Source of the DNA: a virus
Length of the DNA stretch: 32,348 nucleotides
IMG/VR virus record: IMGVR_UViG_3300046009_004071
Location: 1-32,348 of that record
Strand: one strand, 5' to 3'
The position numbers and the translations under genes are program-made. The first letter of the stretch is position 1. Every line of letters starts with the position of its first letter. Below the pieces are notes generated by a model. It searched no databases and was not told the origin of the DNA. It saw only the letters and a program-made list of their open reading frames with translations. Shown one piece after another: positions 5,245 to 14,000 of the stretch.

Positions 5245-8200
5245 TAAACCTTATAGACAAGAAGTATCAACGTCTGGCGTAATAAAAAGAACGTTCGATA
5301 CCAACATAGACCCTTCTGAATTAGTATGGCATAGGGATAAGCGGGACCGAGTGGTAACCCCAACCAACGAGAATGATTGGATGATTCAATTTGATAATGA
5401 ATTACCTAAGAAGTTGATTATAGGTGAATCAGTTATCATACCTAAAGAAACGTACCATAGAGTTATTAAAGGTGATAGCAACTTAGTTGTTGAAATCCAA
5501 GAATTTGATTCGTTGGATGAATTGGTTGTTTGTGAATCAATTGAAGAGGAATTGACTGCTTATCATGGTGGACCACATAAATTTGATAAGTTTGAATTAT
5601 CTAAAATAGGCACAGGCGAAGGCGCACAAGTTTTCGGTTGGGGATTGTATTTTACGGATTTAGAGAGTATTGCGAGGCATTATGCTGATGTATTAGGTGC
5701 GCCAAAAATTTTATACAAAGGGAAAGACATCAATACTATATCTGATTTCAAAGATATTTTCTACTATTTAGATCCAGATAATAGCGAATTTACTTCTTTT
5801 TCAAACGTACAGCAGGTGAAAAAAATATTAGACACTGTACAGCAGATGGCAGAATCTTTTTTAAACTCAAATTATGACAAAAATGATGTTTATGAACAAA
5901 CCTATGCAGAAGAATCTAAAAAGGTTCTAAATTCTATTAAAAAAATAAAAAACAATATTTCTGAACTAACAGTACGAAAGGGTAAAAACCTCTACAAAGT
6001 ATCCCTCCACAAAGGGAAAGAACCCTCCCAATACACTTGGTTGGAGTGGGATAAAGGTGTTGATAGAAAACTGATTAATTTGATAAAAAATAAGTTAACT
6101 GAAGAGCAATATAAGGAAGGTTTTTTTACCATCATAAAGTCATTAGGTATTTCACAGGAACGATATATAAAAGATGGGGAATCGCTTTACAATGCCTTGG
6201 TGATTGCTCTTGGTTCAGATAAGGCAGCATCATTATTCTTGCTTGAAAACGGTATTGATGGAATAAAATACCCTGCTGAAAGCATAGCAAGGGGAGCGAC
6301 AAGTAATACTGCAAGTGGCTTTAACTATGTTGTGTTTGATGAAAACGCTATAAGCATAGAAAAATATACACAATTAGAATCAATTAAAGAGGGCAAAAAG
6401 AAAAAAGGTAAAGGTAATAAAGACGCTTGTTACCATAAGGTCAAAAGCAGATATGACGTATGGCCATCGGCTTATGCTTGTGTTCCAGAAAACACTTCTA
6501 AAGCGCTAACTAGATATGGTTGGAGAGACGTAAATCAACTTAATATTGGTGATGAAATAATGACATATAATATCGAAAAAGATGAGTTGGAGTTTAAACC
6601 GATATTAAATCTGCATAGATATAAAGATGTTAAAACTAATGTTGTTAGAAGCGGAAATAACGGTTTTATATTTGAAGCAACCGACAACCATAAATGGGTC
6701 GTTAAATTACCAATAATTAAAGGGACTAAATCACAAAAATATGAAAGAATTACCGATAAAGCGTTAATTGAAACCAGTGATTTATTAGTTAATAAGAGTA
6801 ATAAACATTTGGTTGTTTCAGCACAATATAATGGTGGTGATAATATTAATTTTGATAAAATATTTAAATATGGTACTAACTGGGTTAAATACATTTTAGA
6901 TATAACTAGCGAACAAAGACAAGCATGGTTATTTAGTGCTATTGTTTATGATGGTAATCAACAAAAAATAGAAAGATTAACCGAAAATACGAATAATATA
7001 GATGAGTTAAATTGGTTATATACTGGACCGCACGGGAAACAATCTTTCGGCTTTAAACAAAAAGACATTGAACACAGAGATGCGTTTTTATTATCAGCTT
7101 TCTTAAACTCTGGTTTAGTAACATGGAAAAAAGTTAGTGACAAAGACATTTATTCATGTCATTATACTAGCAATAAAAGATTTAAAAACACATCTAATTT
7201 TAAATTAGTTAAAGAAAACATTGCAGATGTTTGGTGTCCAGAAACAGAAAATGGTACTTGGGTTATGATGCAAGAAACTGATGGTAACGGTATTATTACA
7301 ATAACTGGAAATTCAGGTGCCTTAGTTCAGTGCAGAAAGGTCGGGGCTAAGAACTGGGGTAATAAGTCTGAGGGTACTGATATCACTGAAGATGCTGATG
7401 CTGTAAATGAAATTTCTGATTTTATGCATTATATTGTAAGTTCATATAAGAATGAAAGAATAGTCATGTCACATGAAGACAAGATTATTTTTAAACCTAC
7501 TCCTATCGATAAACAACGAGTCGGACCTAAACCAAGAGGTTTTTGGTACGGATTCGGTAGTTCTTGGTTAGATTGGGTTCGTAGTGAAATGCCTGATTGG
7601 GAAACGGATTACGTCCATCTGGTTAAGGTTAATGACTCTAGAATATTAAAAATTAGCACGTTTGACGAGTTATTAGCATTCACGGAAGAGTTTGGTGTTA
7701 AAGGTGATTACGCATTCGGTGGGTCGCATCCAAAATCTAATATAAATTGGGCAGAAGTGGCTAAACGTTATTCGGGTATAGAAATAAACCCCTACATCAG
7801 CAAGGGTAGAATGAAATTCATGTGGTATTATCCTTGGGATGTTGCATCTGGATGTGTTTGGGGTGAGGATGGCATAGTTTCTATTGAATTATTGGACGAA
7901 GATGAGATTGAGCGTGACTTTGATGAGGCCAGCGGTAAAAGTGCTAAAGTCGAAGAAAAAACCGATTACTCAAAAGAGAAAAAAAAAGGTCTTCACGGTT
8001 GGTTTGAGAGAAGAGGTGGCGAGGGTTCTCAAGGTTGGGTAGACTGTAATACGTGTAAGAAAGACCCTGAGACTGGTCGGAAAAAATGTAAACCTTGTGG
8101 TAGAAAAGAAGGTGAGAAACGGTCCAAATATCCAGCGTGTCGACCTACACCTTCAGCATGTAAAACCAAAGATAAAGGTGAAAAATGGGGAAAGAAGAGT

Positions 8201-8260
8201 GAAAATACAGTATCTTTGATAAGAAATCTTATACATGATTACGCTAACCCTAAAAATTAA
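5231..8260 (+). CDS. Multidomain polyvalent protein: cupin-like, ADP-ribosyltransferase-like and Cys-rich domains, with an intein
   Basis: The precursor is 1009 residues and the spliced protein would be 731. Residues 20-90 look cupin-like (LVWHRDKRDR at 31-40, YHRVIKGDSNLVVEI at 75-89). Residues 110-376 resemble the ADP-ribosyltransferase domain of polyvalent proteins: AYHGGPHKFDKF (H112), GTGEGAQVFGWGLYFTD (Y140) and a closing NYVVFDENAISI. Residues 398-416 plus 695-709 form a split extein domain (ACYHKVKSRYDVWPSAYA joined to SGALVQCRKVGAKNWG). Residues 768-884 hold GFWYGFGSSWLDW and WYYPWDVASGCVW, a further unnamed domain. Residues 920-978 are Cys-rich (GWVDC, CKPCGRK, YPACRPT, SAC), resembling DUF5872 as I remember it. 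It may be a virion protein injected to modify host targets; that is inference. Confidence 0.8.
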   Translation: MHKNDKPYRQEVSTSGVIKRTFDTNIDPSELVWHRDKRDRVVTPTNENDWMIQFDNELPKKLIIGESVIIPKETYHRVIKGDSNLVVEIQEFDSLDELVVCESIEEELTAYHGGPHKFDKFELSKIGTGEGAQVFGWGLYFTDLESIARHYADVLGAPKILYKGKDINTISDFKDIFYYLDPDNSEFTSFSNVQQVKKILDTVQQMAESFLNSNYDKNDVYEQTYAEESKKVLNSIKKIKNNISELTVRKGKNLYKVSLHKGKEPSQYTWLEWDKGVDRKLINLIKNKLTEEQYKEGFFTIIKSLGISQERYIKDGESLYNALVIALGSDKAASLFLLENGIDGIKYPAESIARGATSNTASGFNYVVFDENAISIEKYTQLESIKEGKKKKGKGNKDACYHKVKSRYDVWPSAYACVPENTSKALTRYGWRDVNQLNIGDEIMTYNIEKDELEFKPILNLHRYKDVKTNVVRSGNNGFIFEATDNHKWVVKLPIIKGTKSQKYERITDKALIETSDLLVNKSNKHLVVSAQYNGGDNINFDKIFKYGTNWVKYILDITSEQRQAWLFSAIVYDGNQQKIERLTENTNNIDELNWLYTGPHGKQSFGFKQKDIEHRDAFLLSAFLNSGLVTWKKVSDKDIYSCHYTSNKRFKNTSNFKLVKENIADVWCPETENGTWVMMQETDGNGIITITGNSGALVQCRKVGAKNWGNKSEGTDITEDADAVNEISDFMHYIVSSYKNERIVMSHEDKIIFKPTPIDKQRVGPKPRGFWYGFGSSWLDWVRSEMPDWETDYVHLVKVNDSRILKISTFDELLAFTEEFGVKGDYAFGGSHPKSNINWAEVAKRYSGIEINPYISKGRMKFMWYYPWDVASGCVWGEDGIVSIELLDEDEIERDFDEASGKSAKVEEKTDYSKEKKKGLHGWFERRGGEGSQGWVDCNTCKKDPETGRKKCKPCGRKEGEKRSKYPACRPTPSACKTKDKGEKWGKKSENTVSLIRNLIHDYANPKN
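6479..7312 (+). mobile_element. Intein in the polyvalent protein, with degenerate endonuclease domain
   Basis: Residues 417-694 (278 aa) form an intein. Cys417 begins block A (CVPENTSKALTRYGWRDV, then LNIGDEIMTYN). TDNH at 484-487 is the block B TxxH. Block F/G is ADVWCPETENGTWVM followed by ITGN with Asn694 last and Ser695 as the +1 nucleophile. The penultimate residue is Gly instead of the usual His. Removing it joins WPSAYA to SGALVQC, a continuous conserved-looking domain. The central part has weak LAGLIDADG-like helices (LFSAIVYDGN at 567-576, FLLSAFLNSG at 619-628); the second lacks the acidic residue, so endonuclease activity is doubtful. Confidence 0.85.
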
Positions 8261-8264
8261 GTGA

Positions 8265-8429
8265 ATGACACCTATTTATAGATACGATGAGCGGAAATAC
8301 GAAATGAACGAGCCGATTGTTATTGAACCAGAAGTGGAACCAGATATTCAAGTTTCACCGAGGCGAAAAGCTAACGATTCACCATTCACACCTCCAATCA
8401 AACGCCCACAAACTAAACCTAAAGCATAA
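8265..8429 (+). CDS. Small Pro-rich protein (54 aa), unknown
   Basis: The frame opens 5 bases after the polyvalent gene and ends TAA at 8427-8429, sharing one base with the ATG of the next gene. It has 54 residues: an acidic centre (EPIVIEPEVEPD) and a basic Pro-rich end (SPRRKANDSPFTPP, KRPQTKPKA), probably disordered. A partial late-promoter match (CCTATTTATAGATACG, 8271-8286) lies just inside the frame; if it is used, translation would more likely begin at the in-frame ATG at 8304 (41 residues). No family is recognised. Confidence 0.5.
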   Translation: MTPIYRYDERKYEMNEPIVIEPEVEPDIQVSPRRKANDSPFTPPIKRPQTKPKA

Positions 8430-8848
8430 TGAAATTGATTTATATAAATAAAGTCGGAAAGGATTGGGACGGTAAATTTATCTATGAATTTATCTTTTCC
8501 AAAACCACCGAAGGTGTGGATGGTGAAGCTTGGGATACATACCCCGCCAGCGGTCAGCCTGAACCACCAGATAAACAATTTATTGATGCAGTGGGTAGGA
8601 TTGAGACCGATGAATTTTCTCTAATCTGCATACAGGATAGTGATACCTTTTCAGTTTGGGATGCAGTTGACGGCGTAGTGGCATTGTGTTGGGAAGATAT
8701 AACAGAGTATGAAGAATACCCACAGAATAGACTTAAATTTTTCTTTGGTGATGATATGTCAATAATCAAAGATAGCCTTTATGCAAAGGATATAACAATA
8801 GAATGGAAATATAGTAAAAATGAGCTACAAAAAGGACATTATCAGTAA
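8429..8848 (+). CDS. Conserved phage protein of unknown function (139 aa)
   Basis: This 139-residue acidic protein opens with two strand-like segments (MKLIYINKVGKDWDGKFIYE, FIFSKTTEGVDGEAWDTYPA) and a Pro-rich turn (SGQPEPPDKQF). Later segments read SLICIQDSDTFSVWDAVDGV and RLKFFFGDD. I recall similar proteins beside structural genes of other large phages but cannot assign a family. The start codon overlaps the upstream stop (TAATG), and its last 29 bases overlap the next gene in another frame, so it is tightly coupled on both sides. Confidence 0.75.
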   Translation: MKLIYINKVGKDWDGKFIYEFIFSKTTEGVDGEAWDTYPASGQPEPPDKQFIDAVGRIETDEFSLICIQDSDTFSVWDAVDGVVALCWEDITEYEEYPQNRLKFFFGDDMSIIKDSLYAKDITIEWKYSKNELQKGHYQ

Positions 8849-9518
8849 GTTGAATGAGGTTAAAAACGAGTTACCTAGTAGGATTGCAAAATCTTCAAGC
8901 GACATTGTTTCGGCATATAATTCAACCGTAAGTAAAATGAAAGGACTACCTAATATCGGTGACGATGAAGCTGAACAATTGGCGTCTGCTGCAATCTCCA
9001 ACGCAGTTAAAGAAGAAGGTGTAGTTGTTGAAGTCGGTGCTGAAAAAGTACATACAGGTAAATTCGACAGATGTATAATCGATGTGAAGAAAAAGAGTCC
9101 TGACGTTGACGCTTATGCGGTATGTCAAGCATCATTAGGCCCATCAGCAATAAAAAAATCACATAGACGTAAACCAGAAGACGAATACGTCAGAACTAAT
9201 GAGGTAAAAGATATTAGATCCATTGAGGACATCGAGGCTGGTGAGGAAGATTACGAAGAAGAATTAAAAATTAAACAAGATATGGAAGAAGCTAACAAAA
9301 ATACTCCTAAAATCAGCAAGAAAATCGCATTATTAAAAATTAAAGACGAATTAGAATCGTTTTTACACGTATATGAGTCTAATCTAAGTGATGATGAAAT
9401 GCAAAGAGTAATCGAATCATTACGTGGGTTAGTATCAATAATTAATCTTTCAGAGTCTAAGATAAAGATAACCAAAGCTCAACTTAATACTCTCATTGAA
9501 TCAAAACGTAAGAAATAA
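8820..9518 (+). CDS. Helical phage protein of unknown function (232 aa)
   Basis: This 232-residue protein is mainly helical. Residues 75-107 contain a recognisable block, VHTGKFDRCIIDVKKK then DAYAVCQASLG, with two cysteines. It is of a type I remember in phage structural-region proteins, but I cannot name it. The middle is very acidic (DIEAGEEDYEEELKIKQDME). The C-terminal 65 residues form two amphipathic helices likely to make a coiled coil (ALLKIKDELESFLHVYESNL, LNTLIESKRKK). The start overlaps the upstream gene by 29 bases; the next gene follows after 5 bases. Confidence 0.75.
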   Translation: MSYKKDIISKLNEVKNELPSRIAKSSSDIVSAYNSTVSKMKGLPNIGDDEAEQLASAAISNAVKEEGVVVEVGAEKVHTGKFDRCIIDVKKKSPDVDAYAVCQASLGPSAIKKSHRRKPEDEYVRTNEVKDIRSIEDIEAGEEDYEEELKIKQDMEEANKNTPKISKKIALLKIKDELESFLHVYESNLSDDEMQRVIESLRGLVSIINLSESKIKITKAQLNTLIESKRKK

Positions 9519-9523
9519 TCGAT

Positions 9524-10777
9524 ATGAAAGAAAATAAATATAGTAATCTGATTCGTAAAGCCTTATCTCAATCAACTGATAAAGGTATGCTGTATGAAGG
9601 GTTCGGTTACCCAGAAAACATAGCTGAAAGAATGCACCCTGATATTGAGGATGCTATTAAAAACCGAAAAACTTCAATAGGTGACCACCCAGCTTTACCA
9701 AAGGTTGGGGTCAGGGCTTTTGATCAGAAACTACTATTGGATAGATTTGTTGAGGTTACCAACGCATGTAAAGAGGCTTTCGATGTCAATTCAATTGATG
9801 ATGATACGTTATCTGTGATATCTGAAGGGGCAAGCAATTTAATATTGGGTTGCATGGAGACTGAACGCAAGCATCGACCTACGCTGGAGGAACTCGCAAT
9901 TGAGGCGGTCATGGAAGACTATGGAATCAGAGAAGATCTGATTGAGTTTAACGCCAAATTAGTTGACCGACTTACCCAAGAGAAGAAATTGACCAGAGAA
10001 TTTGAGGACGAAAAATTCACAATGGAGTTCGATAAGGCTGATGATATGGATAACGCTGAGGGTGAGATAATGAAACGGAGATTCATCAATGCCATGGTGC
10101 AAGGCGGTGCCAATAAATGTAATCATATGTTCCATTTGAAAAACAGGGAACTGACCGATATCGACCCAACGTTATTGAACAAGTATAAAAAAGTGATGGC
10201 ACTGAACGACTATCTGTATTTCAGTACACCTAAACCAGAAACTGGCAAACCTATGGGCGTGGTCAACGTGGATTACACGGAAGACGGTAAAATCAGGATA
10301 AATGCTGAAGCCTTAATCTTTCCAGTACTTATCCATGAATTGGTTAAAGGCGTGTTGGAAGCAATATCTTTACACGGATTCACCGATGATGAAAAATTAA
10401 ATGAGTTTGTTGTAAGCCAAGCCGACTTTTTGGCGGCAGAGCCTTGGGATTTGAGAATGGGTCCAGCTCTATGGGGGCGTATGTTGAATTGCATTCCTAA
10501 TGAAGACCATAATATGAAGCACCATGTGTTCCATAACTTAGTTCGTAAGCCTGTGGGTGAATTCAATTCAACTATGAAAGAAATCATGGCTGGTACAAAT
10601 GAAGGTAAACGAATTGTATCAGAAATCATTAAAGTCGTGAAAGAAAATTCAGAATTGGATACGTTGGAGGAAGAGCTAAATTCTGAGGTCAATTCAGCCA
10701 AAGAAAAAGCAGTTGCCGAGCTTAGAGATATGCTAAAATCAGGTGTACAAGGTCTAATAAGTCGACTTGAGCAGTAA
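9524..10777 (+). CDS. Unknown phage protein immediately upstream of terminase (417 aa)
   Basis: This 417-residue protein of unrecognised family is largely helical and acidic. Notable blocks are EGFGYPENIAERMHPDIEDA near 25-44, METERKHRPTLEELAIEA near 111-128, MVQGGANKCNHMFHL near 191-205, IFPVLIHELVKGVLEAISLHG near 264-284 and PALWGRMLNCIPNEDHNM near 314-331. HELVKG looks like part of a zinc-protease motif but lacks the second histidine, so I do not call it one. The C-terminus is a coiled-coil-like Glu/Lys stretch. It lies directly before the terminase gene, separated by a late-type promoter, and may be a virion or packaging-associated protein. Confidence 0.75.
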   Translation: MKENKYSNLIRKALSQSTDKGMLYEGFGYPENIAERMHPDIEDAIKNRKTSIGDHPALPKVGVRAFDQKLLLDRFVEVTNACKEAFDVNSIDDDTLSVISEGASNLILGCMETERKHRPTLEELAIEAVMEDYGIREDLIEFNAKLVDRLTQEKKLTREFEDEKFTMEFDKADDMDNAEGEIMKRRFINAMVQGGANKCNHMFHLKNRELTDIDPTLLNKYKKVMALNDYLYFSTPKPETGKPMGVVNVDYTEDGKIRINAEALIFPVLIHELVKGVLEAISLHGFTDDEKLNEFVVSQADFLAAEPWDLRMGPALWGRMLNCIPNEDHNMKHHVFHNLVRKPVGEFNSTMKEIMAGTNEGKRIVSEIIKVVKENSELDTLEEELNSEVNSAKEKAVAELRDMLKSGVQGLISRLEQ

Positions 10778-10792
10778 TTAACTCAATATCAA

Positions 10793-10808
10793 CATATTTA
10801 CTATTAAA
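10793..10808 (+). promoter_or_regulatory. Late-type promoter element before terminase
   Basis: CATATTTACTATTAAA ends 8 bases before the ATG of the terminase gene at 10817, the same spacing as the elements at 1776 and 18029. It is one of the clearer members of the recurring set. Confidence 0.55.
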
Positions 10809-10816
10809 CGGTAAAT

Positions 10817-13800
10817 ATGTTGACCGCAAATGAGATTTATGAAGAATACGCTAAATGTCTAATCGACCCAGCGTATGTAATTGAGACGTATTTTAAAACG
10901 TTCGATAAAACTAATAATGGTTATGTACCATTTAAACTGTTTGATAAACAGAAAGAGATTGTACGCGCTCTTAAAACCCACCGTCATAATATAATTGCCA
11001 AACCTAGGCAAGCGGGAGTGTCTACCACAGTCGCAGCCACTACTTCCGTATTGCTAGGTTTTGCCGATGAGAACAACCCAGAGGCTATTTTGATTGTTGC
11101 CAACAAACAAGATATGGCATTCGAGTTCCTTTCTAAAATTAAGGACTTCTTGAACCAGATACCTAGATGGGCTTGGGGTCCAGAATATTACGGTTCGCCA
11201 GAGAAAGAGCGAAAGACTATATTCTCAGCTGAATCTAAGAAAGAGATAAAACTACCTAACGGTTGCCGAGTTAAGGCCGTAGCGACATCACCAGACGCTC
11301 TTAGAGGTTATACCCCGACCTTGTTGATTATGGACGAAGCTGCGTTCATTGAGGATGGTAAAGAACTGTTCGGGGCAGCTCAAACGGCTTTGGGTACGGG
11401 TGGAAAAAGTGTACTCATATCGTGCGTTACTGATGATACTTTTATCTACACCGATAATGGATTGCGACAAGTCGGTGATTTTATTAATGTTAATGAACCT
11501 GATGACCCGATGCACGGATATGTCGTTAATAAGTATGGGGTATTGGGTAATGGAGGTGTTAGATATTCTGATTTATTCGTCAATAACGGTTTACAGGATA
11601 CCGTAAAAATTACAACCAAGTACAATTTCTTAGAAGGTACCAAACCACATAAACTTTGGTCTTACAATAAATCAACAGACAAATACGATTGGCATACATT
11701 GGATAGTCTATCTATAGATGATTTTGTGTTAATAAAATATGGCGGTATGGTTTTCGGTAATTTCGACACAATTGATTTGGATTATTCGTTCTCAAAAAAA
11801 GAAAAACAGCCTAGAATAATTTATGATAAGGTAACAGAAGATTTAGCTTATTTAATAGGTTTATATATTGCTGAGGGTTCAACATATAAGAAATATAATG
11901 ATGAAGGTAAACATATTGGTACGAATATTACGATAACATGTGGCGATGATATCAGTTCAGCAATCGATAAATGCGGTTTTAACTATTCTTGTCACGATGG
12001 TTTACACTATACAATTTCTTCGAAGTACTTAGGTGCGATATTAGAACATCTTGAAGTGGATTTATCTCTAAAATCAAATGATAAGTTTTTTAGTAATAGA
12101 CTGTTATCGCTATCCAAAAAAAATACTATGGCCTTAATTAGGGGTTATATGGATGGTGACGGTTATTCCGATAGCGTTAGAGGTAGGATTGGTGTTAACA
12201 CTTCATCCAAAAAACTATGTTTACAATTGAAACATATGTTAATGAATTTCGGTATTCTTACTGATTACAGTGAGGGGGTATGTGGCCCAACCGATAGAGT
12301 TAAAGTCTCAAGTAATTATTATAGGATTTCCGCAACGTCAGAAAATGCTAAAAAATATTATGATTTAATCGGGTTTTCTTTTGAAAGGAAACAAATCAAA
12401 AAATGCGCTTTAAAAGATAAATCAAAAAATCACCACTATAATCTCGTCCCTAACGGTAAAAAAATCTTAAGGCGCATTATCGATGATAACGGTTTAACAT
12501 ATTATTTCAGAGGTAGCGGATTGAAAGTTAATCGTCTATTTATTGAGAAAGGTAAGAGTGCTGATATATCTAAACCTATATTCGTTAGTTTTATCGACCA
12601 AATAAAAAAATTAGGTGTAGACATAGAGCCTTATGATATTGACCGTATCATAATAGAAAATAGTATTTGGTGTAGAATTAAGAATATTGAGTTAGGTAAG
12701 GCTAAAACATATGATTTCTCGTTACCTGAAAATCCAGATGACTTTTGGTGCCACTCTGTTTTATATAACGGTATGTTAGGACATCAAACCCCAAATGGAC
12801 TAGATGAGTTGTACTATGAAACATACGATTTGGCCTTAAAAAAACTTAATGATTTCAATATTATTGAAATGCGTTGGTACCAAGACGATAGATATAACGT
12901 TGGGCTTAAATGGTATCGTTACACCGATAAAGAAAAGAAAAATAAAGAAGTTATCGATGAAGAGGACTTCACCTTCGATTCTTACCGTAAGAAAATTGCG
13001 GACGGCTATAAGCCAACATCACCTTGGTATGAGGCAATGTGTCGGGGGATGAATAATGACGCCAGACTAATTGCTCAAGAATTGGACGTGTCTTTCTTAG
13101 GTTCTGGCGGTAACGTTGTGTCCGATGAATACATTGAACACCATAGGAATAGAAACGTACAAGATCCAAAATATGTCAGCGGTAGCGAAAGCGAGCTTTG
13201 GGTATGGGAGGAGCCTATCGAGGGACATGAGTATATATTGGCCAGTGACGTGAGTAGAGGTGATGGTGCCGACTATTCAACGTTCACCATAATAGATTTC
13301 ACTACTATGACTCAGGTCGCTGAATATATGGGCCGAACCCCACCAGATAAATTATCAAATCTTTTATTTGAGTATGGAACGTTGTACAACGCTTTAGTAG
13401 TAGTCGATATCACTGGTGGTATGGGTGTCGCTACCGTATTAAAACTTCAAGACATGAAGTACCCTAACTTATATTACGGTGAAAAAGGTGGTCAAGGGTT
13501 AAAAAAACGTAAAGACATGGATAAGTATAACTCAGACAATGAGATTGCTGGGTTCCAAGTAGGTAGTGATAGAACTAGGTTGGTCTCTACGTTTGAGAAA
13601 ATGATTAGGATTAATAAAGATGAGGGAGATGACCACGGTATAAAAATACGTTCAACAAGACTTTTATCCGAATTGAATTCCTTCGTGTATATCAATGGTA
13701 GGGCTGACCATACAAAGGGCAAGCACGATGACTTAATCATGGCTATGGCTATGGCGTTATTCATATTAGAGAACTCATTTAAACAGCTTAAGGCGATAGA

Positions 13801-13981
13801 ACAGAAAACTAGAGCAATGTTGGCCAGCTGGGTTTCATTTTCTACTTCAGGTGAACTTAAGGTCGCTGACGTTAATAATGTTAATAAAAATAAAAACAAA
13901 CCTAATTTCAGTCCGACTGTAGCTAAAAATATGCAAGACCCAAAGGGTGAATATATGTGGCTTTTCGGAGGTTTCAGATAA
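10817..13981 (+). CDS. Terminase large subunit (gp17-like DNA-packaging motor) containing an intein
   Basis: The precursor is 1054 residues; without the intein the protein is 599, close to T4 gp17. The ATPase domain shows a Walker A variant at 62-70 (KPRQAGVST) and Walker B at 169-177 (LLIMDEAAF, D173 and E174). The coupling motif SVLIS-TPNG is split by the intein. The nuclease domain shows acidic metal-binding candidates in ASDVSRGDGADYS (D811), VVVDITGG (D864) and KHDDLIMAMAMAL (D971/D972). The motor docks on the portal, translocates DNA into the prohead using ATP and cuts concatemers into headfuls. The late-type promoter lies just upstream. The family assignment is secure from motif order. 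Confidence 0.97.
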   Translation: MLTANEIYEEYAKCLIDPAYVIETYFKTFDKTNNGYVPFKLFDKQKEIVRALKTHRHNIIAKPRQAGVSTTVAATTSVLLGFADENNPEAILIVANKQDMAFEFLSKIKDFLNQIPRWAWGPEYYGSPEKERKTIFSAESKKEIKLPNGCRVKAVATSPDALRGYTPTLLIMDEAAFIEDGKELFGAAQTALGTGGKSVLISCVTDDTFIYTDNGLRQVGDFINVNEPDDPMHGYVVNKYGVLGNGGVRYSDLFVNNGLQDTVKITTKYNFLEGTKPHKLWSYNKSTDKYDWHTLDSLSIDDFVLIKYGGMVFGNFDTIDLDYSFSKKEKQPRIIYDKVTEDLAYLIGLYIAEGSTYKKYNDEGKHIGTNITITCGDDISSAIDKCGFNYSCHDGLHYTISSKYLGAILEHLEVDLSLKSNDKFFSNRLLSLSKKNTMALIRGYMDGDGYSDSVRGRIGVNTSSKKLCLQLKHMLMNFGILTDYSEGVCGPTDRVKVSSNYYRISATSENAKKYYDLIGFSFERKQIKKCALKDKSKNHHYNLVPNGKKILRRIIDDNGLTYYFRGSGLKVNRLFIEKGKSADISKPIFVSFIDQIKKLGVDIEPYDIDRIIIENSIWCRIKNIELGKAKTYDFSLPENPDDFWCHSVLYNGMLGHQTPNGLDELYYETYDLALKKLNDFNIIEMRWYQDDRYNVGLKWYRYTDKEKKNKEVIDEEDFTFDSYRKKIADGYKPTSPWYEAMCRGMNNDARLIAQELDVSFLGSGGNVVSDEYIEHHRNRNVQDPKYVSGSESELWVWEEPIEGHEYILASDVSRGDGADYSTFTIIDFTTMTQVAEYMGRTPPDKLSNLLFEYGTLYNALVVVDITGGMGVATVLKLQDMKYPNLYYGEKGGQGLKKRKDMDKYNSDNEIAGFQVGSDRTRLVSTFEKMIRINKDEGDDHGIKIRSTRLLSELNSFVYINGRADHTKGKHDDLIMAMAMALFILENSFKQLKAIEQKTRAMLASWVSFSTSGELKVADVNNVNKNKNKPNFSPTVAKNMQDPKGEYMWLFGGFR
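11423..12787 (+). mobile_element. TerL intein with LAGLIDADG homing endonuclease
   Basis: Residues 203-657 (455 aa) form an intein inserted in the terminase coupling motif, between SVLIS and TPNG. It begins at Cys203 (CVTDDTFIYTDNGLRQVGDF) and has the block B TxxH at 275-278 (TKPH). It has two good LAGLIDADG helices, LIGLYIAEG at 346-354 and LIRGYMDGDG at 440-449, each with an acidic residue, so an active endonuclease is plausible. The C-terminal block is DDFWCHSVLYNGMLGHQ, ending His-Gln, with Thr658 as the +1 residue. Terminal Gln instead of Asn is uncommon but known in working inteins. Confidence 0.93.
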
Positions 13982-14000
13982 TTATATATAAATAACAATT

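Noticed and set aside
10313-10375. HELVKG as a zinc-metalloprotease motif in the 417-residue protein
   Set aside because: The second histidine of HExxH is Lys-Gly here and no third ligand is evident.
10273-10701. 142-residue minus-strand frame
   Set aside because: It lies inside the 417-residue gene and has Ser-rich antisense composition.
13492-13998. 168-residue minus-strand frame opposite terminase
   Set aside because: Low-complexity Leu/Ser composition and complete overlap with the conserved nuclease domain of TerL.
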